DNA from: JACDAN01 sp963801855
GTDB taxonomy: Bacteria > Actinomycetota > Thermoleophilia > Gaiellales > Gaiellaceae
Direction: 5' to 3'
NCBI GenBank assembly: GCA_963801855.1
Contig: CAWDGK010000002.1
Coordinates: forward strand, 62,001-126,000
DNA: 64,000 nt
Both the position numbers and the translations under genes were made by a program. The notes beneath the pieces were generated by a model. It worked only from the letters and a program-made list of their open reading frames with translations. It was not told the origin of the DNA and did no database searches. Positions 38,857 through 51,434 of this stretch are shown one piece after another; within the stretch, counting starts at the first letter, position 1; each line of letters opens with the position of its first letter.

Positions 38857-40530
38857 CCGGCGCCGCCTGGCTCCAGATCGCGGCTCTGGTCGCGCTCGTC
38901 CTGGTTGGGACGCGGCTTCTCGGCCCGTACCTCGCGCAGGTGTACGGCGGCGGGCGCGCGCCCGGCGACCGTGTCTTCCTGCCTGTCGAGCGTGCGCTCT
39001 ACCGGTTCGGCGGTGTCGACCCGGGGCGCGAGCAGCAGTGGCCGGTCTATGCCCTGTCGCTGCTTGCCTTCAGCGCGGTTTCGGTCTTCGGGCTCTACCT
39101 GCTCCAGCGGGTCCAGGGCGTGCTGCCGCTCAATCCGACGGACGTGGACGGCGTGCCGCCGGCGCTCGCCTTCAACACTGCGGTCAGCTTCGTGACGAAC
39201 ACGAACTGGCAGAACTACGGCGGCGAGGGGACGATGAGCCATCTGACCCAGATGGCCGGGCTGACGGTGCAGAACTTCGTGTCGGCCGCAGTCGGGATCT
39301 CGGTCGCGATCGCGCTCGTCCGCGGCCTCGTGCGACGCCAGTCGGAGACGATCGGCAACTTCTGGGTCGACCTCGTCCGGACGACGACGCGTGTCCTGCT
39401 CCCGCTCGCGTTCGTGGTCGCGCTGCTGCTCGTGAGCCAGGGCGTCGTGCAGACGTTGCGCGGGCCGGCGACGGCGCAGACGCTCGAGGGCGCGAGCCAG
39501 GAGATCTACCGCGCGCCGGTCGCGAGCCAGGAGGCGATCAAGGAGCTCGGCACCAACGGCGGCGGGATCGCGAACGCGAACTCGGCGCACCCGTTCGAGA
39601 ACCCGACCGGCTTCACGAACCTCGTCGAGATGCTGGCGATCCTGCTGATCCCGTTCGCGCTCACCTACGCGTTCGGCCGGCTGGCGGGCAACCAGCGGCA
39701 GGGCTGGGCGCTCTTCGCGGCGATGTTCGCGCTCTGGCTCGGCTCGGCCGCGATCGCGACAGCCTTCGAGGTCGACGGCAACCCGCTGATCGAAGCGCAC
39801 CGGCTCGACCGGTGAGGGGAAGGAGGTGCGCTTCGGCGCGCCCGCCTCGGCGCTCTTCGCGGCGACGACGACCGGCACTTCGACCGGCGCGGTGAACGCG
39901 TCGCACGACAGCTTCACGCCCGGCGGCGGCGCCGTGCCGCTCGTGAACATGATGCTCGGCGAGGTCTCCCCGGGCGGCGTCGGCGCGGGTCTGTACGGGA
40001 TGCTCGTGTTCGCGCTGCTCGCGGTCTTCCTCGCCGGGCCTGATGGTCGGGCGGACGCCGGAGTACCTCGGCAAGAAGATCCAGGCTGCGGAGATGAAGC
40101 TCGTCGTGCGTCTACCTGCTGGTCGTGCCCGCGCTCGTGCTCGGCTTCGCCGCCGCGTCGGTGCTGCTGGACGAGCGCCAAGGCCTCGATCCTCAACCCG
40201 GGCGCGCACGGCCTCTCCGAGGTCGTCTACGCCTTCACCTCCGCGGCGAACAACAACGGCTCGGCCTTCGGCGGCCTGACCGGCAACACCGACTGGTACA
40301 ACACGACGCTCGGCCTGGCGATGCTCGGCGGCCGCTTCCTGCTGATCGTGACGGTGCTCGCGCTGGCCGGCTCGCTTGCGCGCAAGCAGACCGTCCCGGC
40401 GACGGCCGGCACCTTCCCCACCGGCGACGCCGCTCTTCACCGGGCTGCTGCTCGCGGTCGTTCTGATCGTCGTCGGCCTGACCTACTTCCCCGTCCTCGC
40501 CCTCGGGCCGATCGTGGAGCAACTGGGGCT

Positions 40531-40534
<4 letters not shown>
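38853..40534 (+). CDS. kdpA: potassium-transporting ATPase channel subunit KdpA (frame-broken)
   Basis: The first 320 residues are intact: FLPVERALYRFGGVDPGREQ, FNTAVSFVTNTNWQNYGGEG (first selectivity loop, TNTNWQ), LGTNGGGIANANSAHPFENP (third loop). After a shift at ~39810 comes ASALFAATTTGTSTGAVNAS, then VNMMLGEVSPGGVGAGLYGM. After shifts near 40035, 40110 and 40175 come YAFTSAANNNGSAFGGLTGN (fourth loop) and LAGSLARKQTVPATAGTFPT; a last shift near 40430 leads to LTYFPVLALGPIVEQLGL. All four K+ filter loops are present; total ~560 residues is normal. Confidence 0.85.
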
Positions 40535-42538
<2,004 letters not shown>

Positions 42539-42539
<1 letters not shown>

Positions 42540-43113
42540 TGCGCCGCCAGATCCTTCCCGCGATCGTCGCCTTCCTCGCCCTCACCGTCCTGACGGGGAT
42601 CGCCTACCCGCTCGCCGTGACCGGCGTCTCGCAGGTCGCGTTCGGAAGCAAGGCGAACGGGTCGCTGATCGAGCGCGACGGCCGCGTCGTCGGCTCGAGC
42701 CTGATCGGACAGGCGTTCGAGCGGACGGCGCTACTTCCAGCCGCGGCCTTCGGCGGCCGGCGACGGCTACGACGCGATGTCGAGCTCGGCCTCCAATCTC
42801 GGCCCGACGAACCCGGTGCTGCTCGACGCCGTCCGCGAGCGCCTGGACGCCTACCGCGAGCTGAACGACGTGGCTGCCGGCAGCGGAGGTGCCGATCGAC
42901 GCCGTCACGAGCTCCGGCTCGGGCCTCGACCCGCACATCTCGCTCGCGAACGCGCGTCTGCAGGCTCCGCGGGTGGCCGAGGCACGCGGGCTCGACCTCG
43001 CCGACGTCCTGGAGCTGATCGACAGGCACACGTCCGGCCGCTCGCTCGGCTTCCTCGGCGAGCCGGGCGTGAACGTGCTCGAGCTCAACCTCGCGCTCGA
43101 CGACAGGGCGTAG
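42539..43113 (+). CDS. kdpC: potassium-transporting ATPase subunit KdpC (frame-broken)
   Basis: ATG 42539 overlaps the kdpB stop (TGATG). RQILPAIVAFLALTVLTGIA (membrane helix), GSLIERDGRVVGSSLIGQAF, then across shifts near 42735 and 42885 SNLGPTNPVLLDAVRERLDA, PIDAVTSSGSGLDPHISLAN (family signature SGSGLDPHIS), ARGLDLADVLELIDRHTSGR. About 190 residues. Periplasmic-side subunit needed for high-affinity K+ uptake. Confidence 0.88.
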
Positions 43114-43122
43114 CCTTCGCCC

Positions 43123-45615
43123 ATGGCGCGAGGGACGCTCCGCATCTACCTCGGCGCCGCGGCGGGCGTCGGGAAGACGTTCGCGATGCTGAACGAGGGC
43201 CAGCGTCGCGCCGAATACGGGGAGGACGTCGTCGTCGGCTTCGTCGAGACACACGGCCGCCGCAAGACGGCCGAGCAGATCGCCGGGCTCGAGGTCGTGC
43301 CCCGGAAAGCGATGCCCTATCGCGAGAGCGTCTTCGAGGAAATGGACGTGGACGCGGTGCTCGCGCGCCGGCCGCAGGTCGCGCTCGTCGACGAGCTCGC
43401 GCACACGAACGTCCCCGGCTCGCGCCACGAGCGCCGCTGGCAGGACGTCGAGGAGCTGCTCGAAGCGGGAATCGACGTCATCTCGACCCTGAACGTGCAG
43501 CATCTCGAGTCGCTCAACGACGTCGTCGAGCAGATCACCGCGGTCAAGCAGCGCGAGACGATTCCCGACGAAGTCGTCCGCCGCGCGGACGAGCTCCAAC
43601 TCGTCGACCTGACACCACTGGCGCTCCGCAACCGCCTCGCCCGCGGCGACGTCTATCCCCCCGAGCGGATCGACACCGCGCTCGCCAACTACTTCCGGCC
43701 GGGCAACCTCGCCGCCCTGCGCGAGCTCGCGCTCGCCTGGCTCGCCGATCGCGTCGACGAGGGACTCGCCGAGTACCGCAAGCGGCACGGGATCGAGCAG
43801 CCCTGGGAGACGCGGGAACGCGTGCTCGTCGCCCTCACCGGCTCCGCCGACGGCGAGCGGCTCGTTCGCCGCGCGGCCCGAATCGCGCAGCGCTCGAAGG
43901 GCGACCTCGTCGCCATCCACGTCGTCCCGCAGGACGGCCTCTCCGCTCCAGCGGCGGAGCTGCTCGCGCAGCAGCACCAGCTCGTCGAGGAGCTGGGCGG
44001 CAGCTACCACGAGGTCGCCGGCGCCGACGTCGGCGAGGCACTCCTCGACGCCGCCCGCTCGCTGAACGCGACCCAGATCGTGATGGGCGCGACCCGGCGC
44101 TCCCGCTGGCAGCGGCTCACGCGCGGCTCCGTGATCGGCCGAGTGATCCGCGAATCGGGCGCCGCGATCGACATCCACGTCATCAGCCACCCCGAGGCCC
44201 GCTCGGAGGACGCCTACGTCGTCCCGCGAACGCGCCGCCCCACCGCGCTCCCGCGCCGGCGAGAGCGCTCGGCGTGCTGCTCGGCGCCGCCGGGCTGCCC
44301 CTGCTTGACAGCTGCTGCTGACCCGGCTGCGGGAGCCAGCTCGAGCTGCCGAGCGTGATGCTCCTCTTCCTGCTGCTGATCGTCATCGTCGCGGCGGTCG
44401 GCGGACTCGGGCCAGGCCTCGCGGCGGCGATCAGCGGCTTCCTGCTCGTCAACTGGTTCTTCATCGAGCCCCACCACACGCTCACCATCCGTGAGGCCGA
44501 GGATGTGCTCGCGCTCTTCGTCTTCCTCGCCGTCGGCGCGATCGTCAGCGGCTTCGTCGCACTCGCCGCCCGCCGGGCGGCGGAAGGAGCACGCGCCCGC
44601 GCCGAGGCCGAGGCCCTCTCCCGCCTCGCCGGCTCATCACCCGCCTCGGCGGTACTGGATGGCCTCCGCGGCGTCCTCGGGCTCGAAGGAGCGGCAATCC
44701 TCCACCGCCAGGAAGGCGGCTGGCGGATCGAGGCCGCGAGCGGCGACCGCGTTCCCGAGAGCCCCGAGGCGAGCACCTCCACGATCGAGCTCGACTCCGA
44801 GCACGTGCTCGCGCTCACCGGCGGCCCGATCCGCAGCGAGGATCAACGCGTGCTCGACGCCTTCGCCCGAGAACTCGCAGCCTCCGTTCACCTCGGCGAG
44901 CTCGAGGCGGAAGCCGGCACAGCGGGCACCCTCGCGGCCACCAACGAGCTTCGCGCCGCGCTCCTCTCCGCCGTCTCCCACGACCTGCGCACTCCGCTCT
45001 CGGCGATCAAGGCCTCCGTCACGAGCCTGCTCCAGCAGGACGTCGAGTGGACACCCGAGGCACGCCAGGAATTCCTCGCGACGATCAACGAGGAGACGGA
45101 CCGGCTGAATGCCCTCGTCGGCAACCTGCTCGACATGAGCCGGCTCCAGGCCGGAGCGCTCGAGATCAGCACCGTTCCCGTCGGCCTCGACGAGGTCCTA
45201 CCCGGCCGCGCTCCACAGCGTCGGCGTGCCCGACGGCTCCGTCCAGCTCGACGTCCCCGAAACGCTGCCGCGCGTCCTCGCCGACCGCGGCCTGCTCGAA
45301 CGAGCCCTCGCGAACGTGATCGCCAACGCCGTCCGCTTCTCACCACCCGGATCGCCGGCACGCGTGACCGCCGGCGTCATCGACGGCATCGTCGACCTGC
45401 GCGTCGTCGACCGCGGCCCGGGCGTCCCGCGCGCCGACCGGGACCGGCTGTTCCAACCCTTCCAGCGCCTAGGCGACTCCGGTCAGAGCGAAGGCATCGG
45501 ACTCGGCCTCGCCGTCGCCAAGGGCTTCCTCGAGGCGATGGGCGGCGAGATCGAAGCCGACGACACCCCCGGCGGCGGCCTCACCATCGTCGCGCGACTG
45601 CGGGCGGCCGAATGA
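43123..45615 (+). CDS. kdpD: KdpD sensor histidine kinase (frame-broken)
   Basis: The N-terminal KdpD domain is intact: LRIYLGAAAGVGKTFAMLNE (Walker A-like), VDELAHTNVPGSRHERRWQD (Walker B-like), then a USP domain (IVMGATRRSRWQRLTRGSVI). A shift between 44265 and 44340 precedes membrane helices (LFLLLIVIVAAVGGLGPGLA, NWFFIEPHHTLTI). Next come a GAF-like region, the H-box LLSAVSHDLRTPLSAIKASV, and after a shift near 45205 the ATPase part with LANVIANAVRFSPPG (N), VVDRGPGVP (D/G1) and SEGIGLGLAVAKGFLEAMGG (G2). Length fits (~830 residues). It senses low K+ and phosphorylates KdpE. Confidence 0.88.
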
Positions 45616-46307
45616 CCCGCATCCTCGCCGTCGACGACGAACCCCAGATCCTCCGCGCGCTCGCCACCAACCTCCGCGCACGCGGCTACGACGTCGACCT
45701 CGCCCCGACCGGCGAGGCGGCGCTGACGCTCGCAGCCACAAAGCACCCCGACCTCGTCATCCTCGACCTCGGACTCCCGGGCATCGACGGCATCGACGTG
45801 ATCCGCGGCCTCCGCGGCTGGAGCACCGTGCCGATCATCGTCCTCTCCGTCCGCGAGGCCGAACGAGACAAGGTCGCCGCCCTCGACGCCGGCGCCGACG
45901 ACTACATCACCAAACCCTTCGGCATGGACGAGCTCCTCGCCCGCCTCCGAGCCGCGCTGCGCCGAACGACACCCGCGGAAGAGGAAGCCGTCGTCGAGAC
46001 CGAGCACTTCTCGGTCGACCTCGCCGCCAAACGGGTCACGACCGGCGACGGCGAGGTGCGGCTGACGCCGACCGAGTGGCACCTCGTCGAGATCCTCGTC
46101 CGCAACGCCGGCAAGCTCGTCACCCAACGCCAGCTCCTCCAAGAGGTGTGGGGACCGCAGTACGAGACGGAGACGAACTACCTCCGCGTCTACTTCGCCC
46201 AGATCCGCCGCAAGCTCGAACCCGACCCCGCCAGACCCCGCTACTTCATCACCGAAGCGCGGATGGGCTACCGCTTCCAGCTCGAGCAGGTCGGGGACAA
46301 GCGCTAA
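45612..46307 (+). CDS. kdpE: KdpE OmpR-type response regulator
   Basis: 231 residues, unbroken; ATG 45612 overlaps the kdpD stop. Receiver domain: MTRILAVDDEPQILRALATN, DLVILDLGLPGIDGIDVIRG (phospho-Asp), ADDYITKPFGMDELLARLRA (Lys). Winged helix: LTPTEWHLVEILVRNAGKLV, TQRQLLQEVWGPQYETETNY, LRVYFAQIRRKLEPDP. Would activate the kdp operon from the region upstream of 38654. Confidence 0.92.
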   Translation: MTRILAVDDEPQILRALATNLRARGYDVDLAPTGEAALTLAATKHPDLVILDLGLPGIDGIDVIRGLRGWSTVPIIVLSVREAERDKVAALDAGADDYITKPFGMDELLARLRAALRRTTPAEEEAVVETEHFSVDLAAKRVTTGDGEVRLTPTEWHLVEILVRNAGKLVTQRQLLQEVWGPQYETETNYLRVYFAQIRRKLEPDPARPRYFITEARMGYRFQLEQVGDKR

Positions 46308-46603
46308 CCGGAGCGGCAGCGCCGCCGGGTCATCGACCCCTCTCTGTGGCAGGAGCTCGGTCGCGCGCAAGCCGCTTGCCCGTCGCAACCCAGCCAACGG
46401 TTTCGCCGCCCATTTCGTCCGTTTCGGGCCGCCGGGCGAGACTCGTGCGGGATGGCAGCCCGCGTTCTTCCGGCTGGGCGCCGGAAATCCCTGCAACAGG
46501 CGCCTTTTCTACCTGCTGCGGGATCAGCGCGGGACGCGCAGGAAGCCGGCGGTCGTCTCGCCCAGTCAGACAACAGAAGATGACTATTTGCAGGATCTTT
46601 TAG

Positions 46604-46650
46604 CGGGAGCGACGGGACTCGAACCCGCGACCTCCGGCGTGACAGGCCGA
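46604..46650 (-). repeat. 3' half of tRNA-Asp(GTC), attachment-site scar B
   Basis: Same segment as scar A, and here the 5' anticodon stem TCGGC also pairs with GCCGG around CTGTCAC (anticodon GTC). No D-arm or 5' acceptor strand follows upstream, so it is not a full tRNA. The 185 bases beyond it resemble those beyond scar A and end in the same GGGCCACGAGTGGGCCACGA sequence (46767-46786). Confidence 0.8.
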
Positions 46651-46693
46651 GTCAAGTACAACGACGCGCGGCGGCAAACCCCTCCGAACAGGC

Positions 46694-46783
46694 TCATTTG
46701 CAGGTATTTTTCGTCTGGACGCCGCTCGGTTCCGCATGGTTGAGCCAATCGTCCAGCCGGTGTTTGGGCCACGAGTGGGCCAC
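46694..46783 (-). pseudogene. coding remnant next to tRNA half B, possible integrase 3' end
   Basis: 29 codons plus TGA, beginning VAHSWPKHRLDDWLNHAEPS, homologous to the remnant at 37015-37101. It ends 44 bases before the tRNA half. Upstream homology with the other copy fades within 25 bases. Confidence 0.4.
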
Positions 46784-46931
46784 GAATCTTGTCTTGAGAG
46801 ACAGCAATCGCCCCATGCGCGGGGTCGTCACGCCACTTGTCGGTCGAGACGCCACGCTCAGCGCGCGCTAGGCCGACTCGCCCGCTCGCAGTTCTTTGCC
46901 TTGCGTCGGGCCGGAGTACGATCGGCGTCCG

Positions 46932-47790
46932 GTGCTCGTGGGCAGGCGGGAGGAACTCCGACGGATCGGCGGGCTGCTCGCCGCGGTCAAGCGCGGACGC
47001 AGCGGCGCGCTTGTCCTCGTGGGCGAGCCGGGCATCGGGAAGTCCGCACTGCTCGAAGAGACAGTGCGGCGTGCGCGCGGCGTGCGCGTCGTACGTGCAT
47101 CCGGCGTCAATCGGAGGGCGAGCTGCTGTATGCCGGCCTGCTCACGCTCTCGCGCCCGATCGCCGGACTCGTGCCGTTGCTACCCGAGCCACAGGCACAA
47201 GCACTGACCGCCGCGCTCGCGCTGGGTTCTGCGCCGCCAGCCGACCCGCTGGCTGTCTGCGCCGCCACGCTTGGCCTGCTCGCTGCGGCGGCGGATGACG
47301 AGCCGGTGCTCGCGGTGGTCGACGATGCTCAGTGGCTCGACGCCGAGCCGGCGCAAGCGATCGGCTTCGTCGCGCGCGGTTGGGCGACGAGCGGGTGGCG
47401 ATCCTGCTCGCGCTCCGTGAGGGAGAGGATTCGGCCTTCTCGCCGGTAGGCCTCGACCAACTCGTCGTTCGCGGACTCGCGCTCGACGAGGCGAGTGAGC
47501 TTTTCGGCGGCGGGATCGCCACGTCCGCCGCGCGGCGGCTGACCGAGCTGACGATCGGCAATCCGTTGGCGCTGCTCGAGCTGGCCGAAGACCTCTCCGA
47601 CCCCCAACGTGCCGGCCTCGACCCGATCGCTGAGCCCCTTCCCGTCGGCGAGTCGCTCGAGCGGGCCTTCGGGCAGCGGTTGACCGGCTCTCGGAGCCCC
47701 GCCCGCGCGGCGGTCGTGGTCGCAGCCGCGGCCGGCAGCCGGGACGACGTCGCGACGCTCGCTCGTCCGTCGTCGGCTCAGAGGCTCACT
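46932..47790 (+). pseudogene. truncated LuxR-type (AAA_16 ATPase) regulator
   Basis: VLVGRREELRRIGGLLAAVK, LVLVGEPGIGKSALLEETVR (Walker A), LLYAGLLTLSRPIAGLVPLL, LAVVDDAQWLDAEPAQAIGF (Walker B, D-D-A-Q-W-L-D), RLTELTIGNPLALLELAEDL form the N-terminal ATPase of large LAL/MalT-like LuxR regulators, spread over three frames (shifts near 47105 and 47370). The family is usually ~900 residues with a C-terminal LuxR HTH. Here the sequence stops at ~47790, where the convergent methyltransferase gene ends; no HTH is present. It begins ~150 bases from scar B, so recombination may have cut it. Confidence 0.65.
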
Positions 47791-48813
47791 CCGGGCCAGC
47801 TTCCCGTGCCGCGTCACGAGGCGCGAAGAGGTAGTGCGAGACCAGCCACTCGCGGCCGCGCCTGTACCCCCACAGCTCTGCGCACGCGAGGAAAAAGACA
47901 CGCCAGTTCGCCAGCCAGGCGTCCGCCCGCGCCGCGCCGTACGCGTCGGCGAGAACGGTGAGCGCCTGCTCGCGATTGCCGTCGAGCCGCTTCAGCCACG
48001 CCTCGGCGGTTCGCGCGTAGTGCTCGCCGCTCACGCGCCAGTGGTCGCGCAGGGAAAGGTCGCGCTGGAAATGGAGCAGCAGATCGTCCGAGGGCATGTT
48101 GCCGGCGGTGAAGAACGTCCGCGCCATCCACCCCTCGTCGTACGGGTAGGCGTAGAGGCGGTGGCTGAAGACGTGCACAAAGAAGAGGCCTGCCGGGTCG
48201 AGCCAGGAGGCGATCCTCCCGAAGAGCAGCTCGTAGTTGCGCACGTGCTCGAGCATCTCCACCGAGAGGATCCGGTCGAATCGCTCGTCCGGCTCCCACT
48301 CACTCACGTCTGCAGTGACGATCTCGAGGTTCGCCGGCGCCCGCGGCAAGAGGAACTCCCGCTGGACGCGCGAGTTCGAGACGGCAACGATTCGTGATGC
48401 CGGATAACGCTCGGCGAGCCAGAGGCTGAGCGAGCCCCAGCCGCAGCCGAGGTCGAGCAGTGTCATGCCGTCCTCGACCTGAGCGCGCTCGCACGTCAGC
48501 GCGAGCATCCGCTCCTCGGCCGCAGCCAATGTGTCGCCCGGTTCCCAGAGGCAGGAGCTGTACTTGAGCCGCGGGCCGAGCACGAGCTCGAAGAACTCGG
48601 CGGGCAGCTCGTAGTGCTGTTCGTTCGGCCGCTCGACCTGCTCCGCGATCGGCGAGGTACGCAGCCGCTCGACGAAGTCGCGGGTCGAGTCCAGCCCCTT
48701 CCGCCGCTCGCGCGACGAGCCGGTGTCGCGAGGTTGGCCCGGATCCCGAGCCGGAGGAGCGGGTCCGGGACGCGCCCGGACTCGATCAGGCGGTCGACGA
48801 GCGGGGACACCAT
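47786..48813 (-). CDS. CFA-synthase-like SAM methyltransferase, copy 1 (frame-broken)
   Basis: ATG 48813. The N-terminus (PLVDRLIESGRVPDPLLRLG, IRANLATPARRAS) is separated by shifts (~48700, 48600) from an intact core: LKYSSCLWEPGDTLAAAEER, MTLLDLGCGWGSLSLWLAER (SAM motif I), FDRILSVEMLEHVRNYELLF, GLFFVHVFSHRLYAYPYDEG, MPSDDLLLHFQRDLSLRDHW. The S-S-C-L-W and MPSDDLL segments separate this subgroup from true CFA synthases; related genes accompany DUF1365 and FAD-oxidase genes in light or singlet-oxygen regulons. It overlaps the DUF1295 gene by 28 bases. Last gene of the lipid operon. Confidence 0.78.
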
Positions 48814-49607
48814 GGGATGAAGACGCTGGTCTCGCGCTGGTAGCGGCGGAAGTCGTCGCCGCGGCTCTTCAGCGCCTGCTCCTCGGCCGGCTTGACGCCG
48901 GTGACGAACAGGATCAGGTAGAGGATGAAGGCCGGCGCGACGAGCCCGAGCCAGCCCCACGGGGCCGCGAGCGCGATCACCGCGTAGGCGACCCAGGTGA
49001 GCCACTGGAAGAAGTAGTTCGGGTGGCGGGAGTAGCGCCAGAGGCCGTAGCGCATCGTCCGGCCCTTGTTCGCCGGATCGGCCTTGAACCGCTTCAGCTG
49101 CCGGTCGGCGAGCGCCTCGAGCGGTGCGGCGACGAGCCAGAGCGCCGCGCCGGCCCACTCGAGCGGCGAGAGGCCGTCGTCGCGGTTGAAGGCGATCAGG
49201 ACGAAGGGGATCGTGAGCACGGCGGCCACGAACGCCTGCGCCTGGTAGAAGATCGCGAAGGTCAGCTGCTCGCGACCGCGCTCGCGCCAGCGCCGCCGCA
49301 GCTCCTGGTAGCGCGTGTCCTCGCCCTTGCCGAGCCGCCCGCGCACGAGCGAGGCGATCCGGAGGTTCTCGAGCCCGGCGAGCACGAGAATCAGCAGGCG
49401 GTGCTCGAGCTCGCCCGGGCCGAAGATCGCGACGAGGGCGGCGATCAGGACGAGGCTTCCCGCCCAGCCCGCGTCGACGGCCGTCGCGTCGCGCGTGCGG
49501 CGCTGGATCAGATAGAGGACGGCGAGGAGGAGAGCCGCGGCGACCCACGCGCTGGACGAGGTAGAGAACGGCGAGAGGAGCGCAGCCGCGCCCAGCCGAG
49601 CAGCCAC
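48786..49607 (-). CDS. DUF1295 / steroid 5-alpha-reductase-like membrane protein
   Basis: 273 residues, unbroken, GTG 49607. Membrane helices near 18-35, 48-64, 68-85, 118-140, 152-170 and 208-245. The C-terminal GRTMRYGLWRYSRHPNYFFQ and GDDFRRYQRETSVFIPW are the family signature, shared with isoprenylcysteine methyltransferase and delta-14/5-alpha reductases (R-H-P-N-Y nucleotide-binding region). DUF1295 genes often sit beside CFA-synthase-like genes; a reductase or methyl-group step on lipid chains is likely but not proven. Confidence 0.85.
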   Translation of the reverse strand: MAARLGAAALLSPFSTSSSAWVAAALLLAVLYLIQRRTRDATAVDAGWAGSLVLIAALVAIFGPGELEHRLLILVLAGLENLRIASLVRGRLGKGEDTRYQELRRRWRERGREQLTFAIFYQAQAFVAAVLTIPFVLIAFNRDDGLSPLEWAGAALWLVAAPLEALADRQLKRFKADPANKGRTMRYGLWRYSRHPNYFFQWLTWVAYAVIALAAPWGWLGLVAPAFILYLILFVTGVKPAEEQALKSRGDDFRRYQRETSVFIPWCPRSSTA

Positions 49608-49626
49608 AGCTGCCAGCGGTGCTCGA

Positions 49627-50209
49627 TCACGACACGGCCTCGATCGCCTGCTCGATCCGGACGGTCAGCTCCCTGGCCTTCGCCACCGTCGGCTTCGCCG
49701 GCTCGACGACGATCGGCTCGCCCACGTGCACGAGGGTGGCACGGCGCCCGGGCCGCGGGAACCCGCGCGTCCCGACGAGGCGGACCGGGACGATCGGCGC
49801 GCCCGTCGCCAGCGCGAGCCTCGCGGCGCCGCGGTGGAAGACCCGGCTCGGCAGCTGCTTCGAGGTGCCCTGGGGAAAGATCCCGATCACCTCGCCTTCG
49901 TGGAGGAGCGAAGCGGCTCGCGACATCGCCGACCCGTCGCCCGGTGCCGCGCTCGACCGGGAAGGCGCCGAACGCCTCGAGCGCCCGCCCGATCAGCTTC
50001 ACGCGCCAGAGCTCGGCCTTCGCCATGTAGCGCACCGGCCGCGGCGTCGCGAGCGCGAGCAGCCAGGGATCGAACATCGACTCGTGGTTCGCGACGAGGA
50101 TCGCCGACCGGTCGGCGGGGATCCGCTCGGCGCCGGTGATCCGGACGCCGTAGAGGCGCCGCGCGATCCCGCGGAAGTTCGCGCGCTCGAGCAGGCGGTA
50201 GAGGATCAC
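49627..50209 (-). CDS. PlsC-type 1-acyl-glycerol-phosphate acyltransferase (frame-broken)
   Basis: GTG 50209 overlaps the preceding stop (GTGA). VRITGAERIPADRSAILVAN then HESMFDPW gives the catalytic H-x4-D. MAKAELWRVKLIGRALEAFG and AFPVERGTGRR follow, and after a shift near 49930 GEVIGIFPQGTSKQLP (F-P-x-G-T block) and ALATGAPIVPVRLVGTRG. About 193 residues, a short member of the family. It would attach an acyl chain to lysophosphatidate. Confidence 0.82.
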
Positions 50210-51434
50210 GCGAGCGACTCGTTGAACGGCCGCGTCAGCGTCAGCTGGACGTCCCGCAGCGCGCGCGTCCGGAACGCCGCCTCGCAGAACGCGAGGTAGA
50301 AGTCCCACGTCCGCTCGAAGCGGTGGTCGTAGCCGAGCTCGCGCACCTCGTCGATCTGCGTCAGGAAGCTCGCCCGCCAGCGCCGCAGGGTCTCGGCGTA
50401 GTGGGAGCCGATCTCGTCCACCTCGTGCACCATCAGCCGCGAGCTCGCCGTCATCGCCCGCGTCAGCGCGGTCAGCGAGGGGATCAGGCAGCCGGGGAAG
50501 ACGTAGCGCTCGATCCAGTCGGGCGACTTGCGATAGCGCTCCCAGCGGTCGTCCGGGATCAGGATCGTCTGGACGCAGGCGATCCCGCCCGGCTCCAGCA
50601 GCCGGTCGATCGTCTCGAAGTAGGTGCCGAACTGATCCTCGCCGATCGCCTCGAGCATCTCGATCGAGGCGACCTTCGTATAGCTGCCCTCGTGCCGGCG
50701 GTAGTCCTCCTCGAGGATGCGGACGTCGAGGTCGCGTGTGCGCTCGCGGGCGAGCGCCGCCTGCTCGGCGGAGATCGTCAGCCCCGTGACGCTGCAGCCG
50801 AACTCGGATGCCGCGAAGTGGGCGAAGCCGCCCCAGCCGCAGCCGATCTCGAGCACACGATCTTCGGCGGTGAGCTGGAGCTGCTCGCAGATGCGCCGGT
50901 ACTTGCGGCGCTGGGCGTCCGCCAGCGGCTCGTCGATGCGGTCGAAGACGGCGCAGGAGTAGGTCATCGTCTCGTCGAGCATCAGCTCGAACAGGTCGTT
51001 GCCGAGGTCGTAGTGGTAGGCGATGTTGCGACGCGAGCGCAGGAAGCCGTTGCGTCTGTTCAGCCGCGGCCGCGCCTCGAGCAGGCGGCGCCAGCCGGCG
51101 TGCCGCTCGGAGGCCGGAGGCGGCGTTGCGGAGCAGGAGCTCGAGCAGCCCGACGAGGTCGTCGCTGTCCCATTCGCCCGCCGTGTACGACTCGCCGACC
51201 CCGAGCTTGCCGCGCGTCGCGATCCGGCGGAAGAACGCGTCGTCGTGGATCGTCAGCGACTCGGCTGCGCCGCTGCCGAACCGCCGCACGCGCGCCGCCC
51301 GGCAACCGAACCTCGAGCGTCCCGCCCTCGAGGTTCTGGAGCGCACGCTCGAGAATCGAGACCGTGACTCGCTCGAGCAGCGGCGACCGTGCGGCCTGGG
51401 GAGCACCGCGAAGACTCCGCTCGACGCTGCTCAC
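50206..51434 (-). CDS. cyclopropane-fatty-acyl-phospholipid synthase-like methyltransferase, copy 2 (frame-broken)
   Basis: GTG 51434 overlaps the DUF1365 stop (GTGA). N-terminal domain: LLERVTVSILERALQNLEGG, then after a shift near 51300 FRRIATRGKLGVGESYTAGE and WDSDDLVGLLELLLRNA. After shifts near 51110 the catalytic domain is intact from MLDETMTYSCAVF: RVLEIGCGWGGFAHFAASEF (SAM motif I), VASIEMLEAIGEDQFGTYFE, SPDWIERYVFPGCLIPSLTA, YAETLRRWRASF. MTYSCAVF and IERYVFPGC are CFA-synthase hallmarks. Transfers a methylene/methyl group from SAM to a double bond of membrane phospholipid acyl chains. Joined length ~410, normal. Confidence 0.85.

Noticed and set aside
39801..39835. Stop codon in kdpA (39813-39815) as a second selenocysteine candidate
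   Set aside because: The homology resumes in another frame (VRFGAPASALF), so a one-base shift explains it, and KdpA has no redox cysteine there.
38610..40196. 528-codon minus-strand frame opposite kdpF/kdpA
   Set aside because: Antisense shadow rich in Arg/Glu/Asp; the plus strand codes for well-known Kdp proteins.
46308..46603. Possible short genes between kdpE and scar B
   Set aside because: Frames are arginine-rich, without RBS or similarity between strands; I see only intergenic DNA.
46604..46650. A complete tRNA-Asp gene
   Set aside because: No D-arm and no GGGAGCG 5' acceptor strand lies at the right distance; only the 3' half is present.
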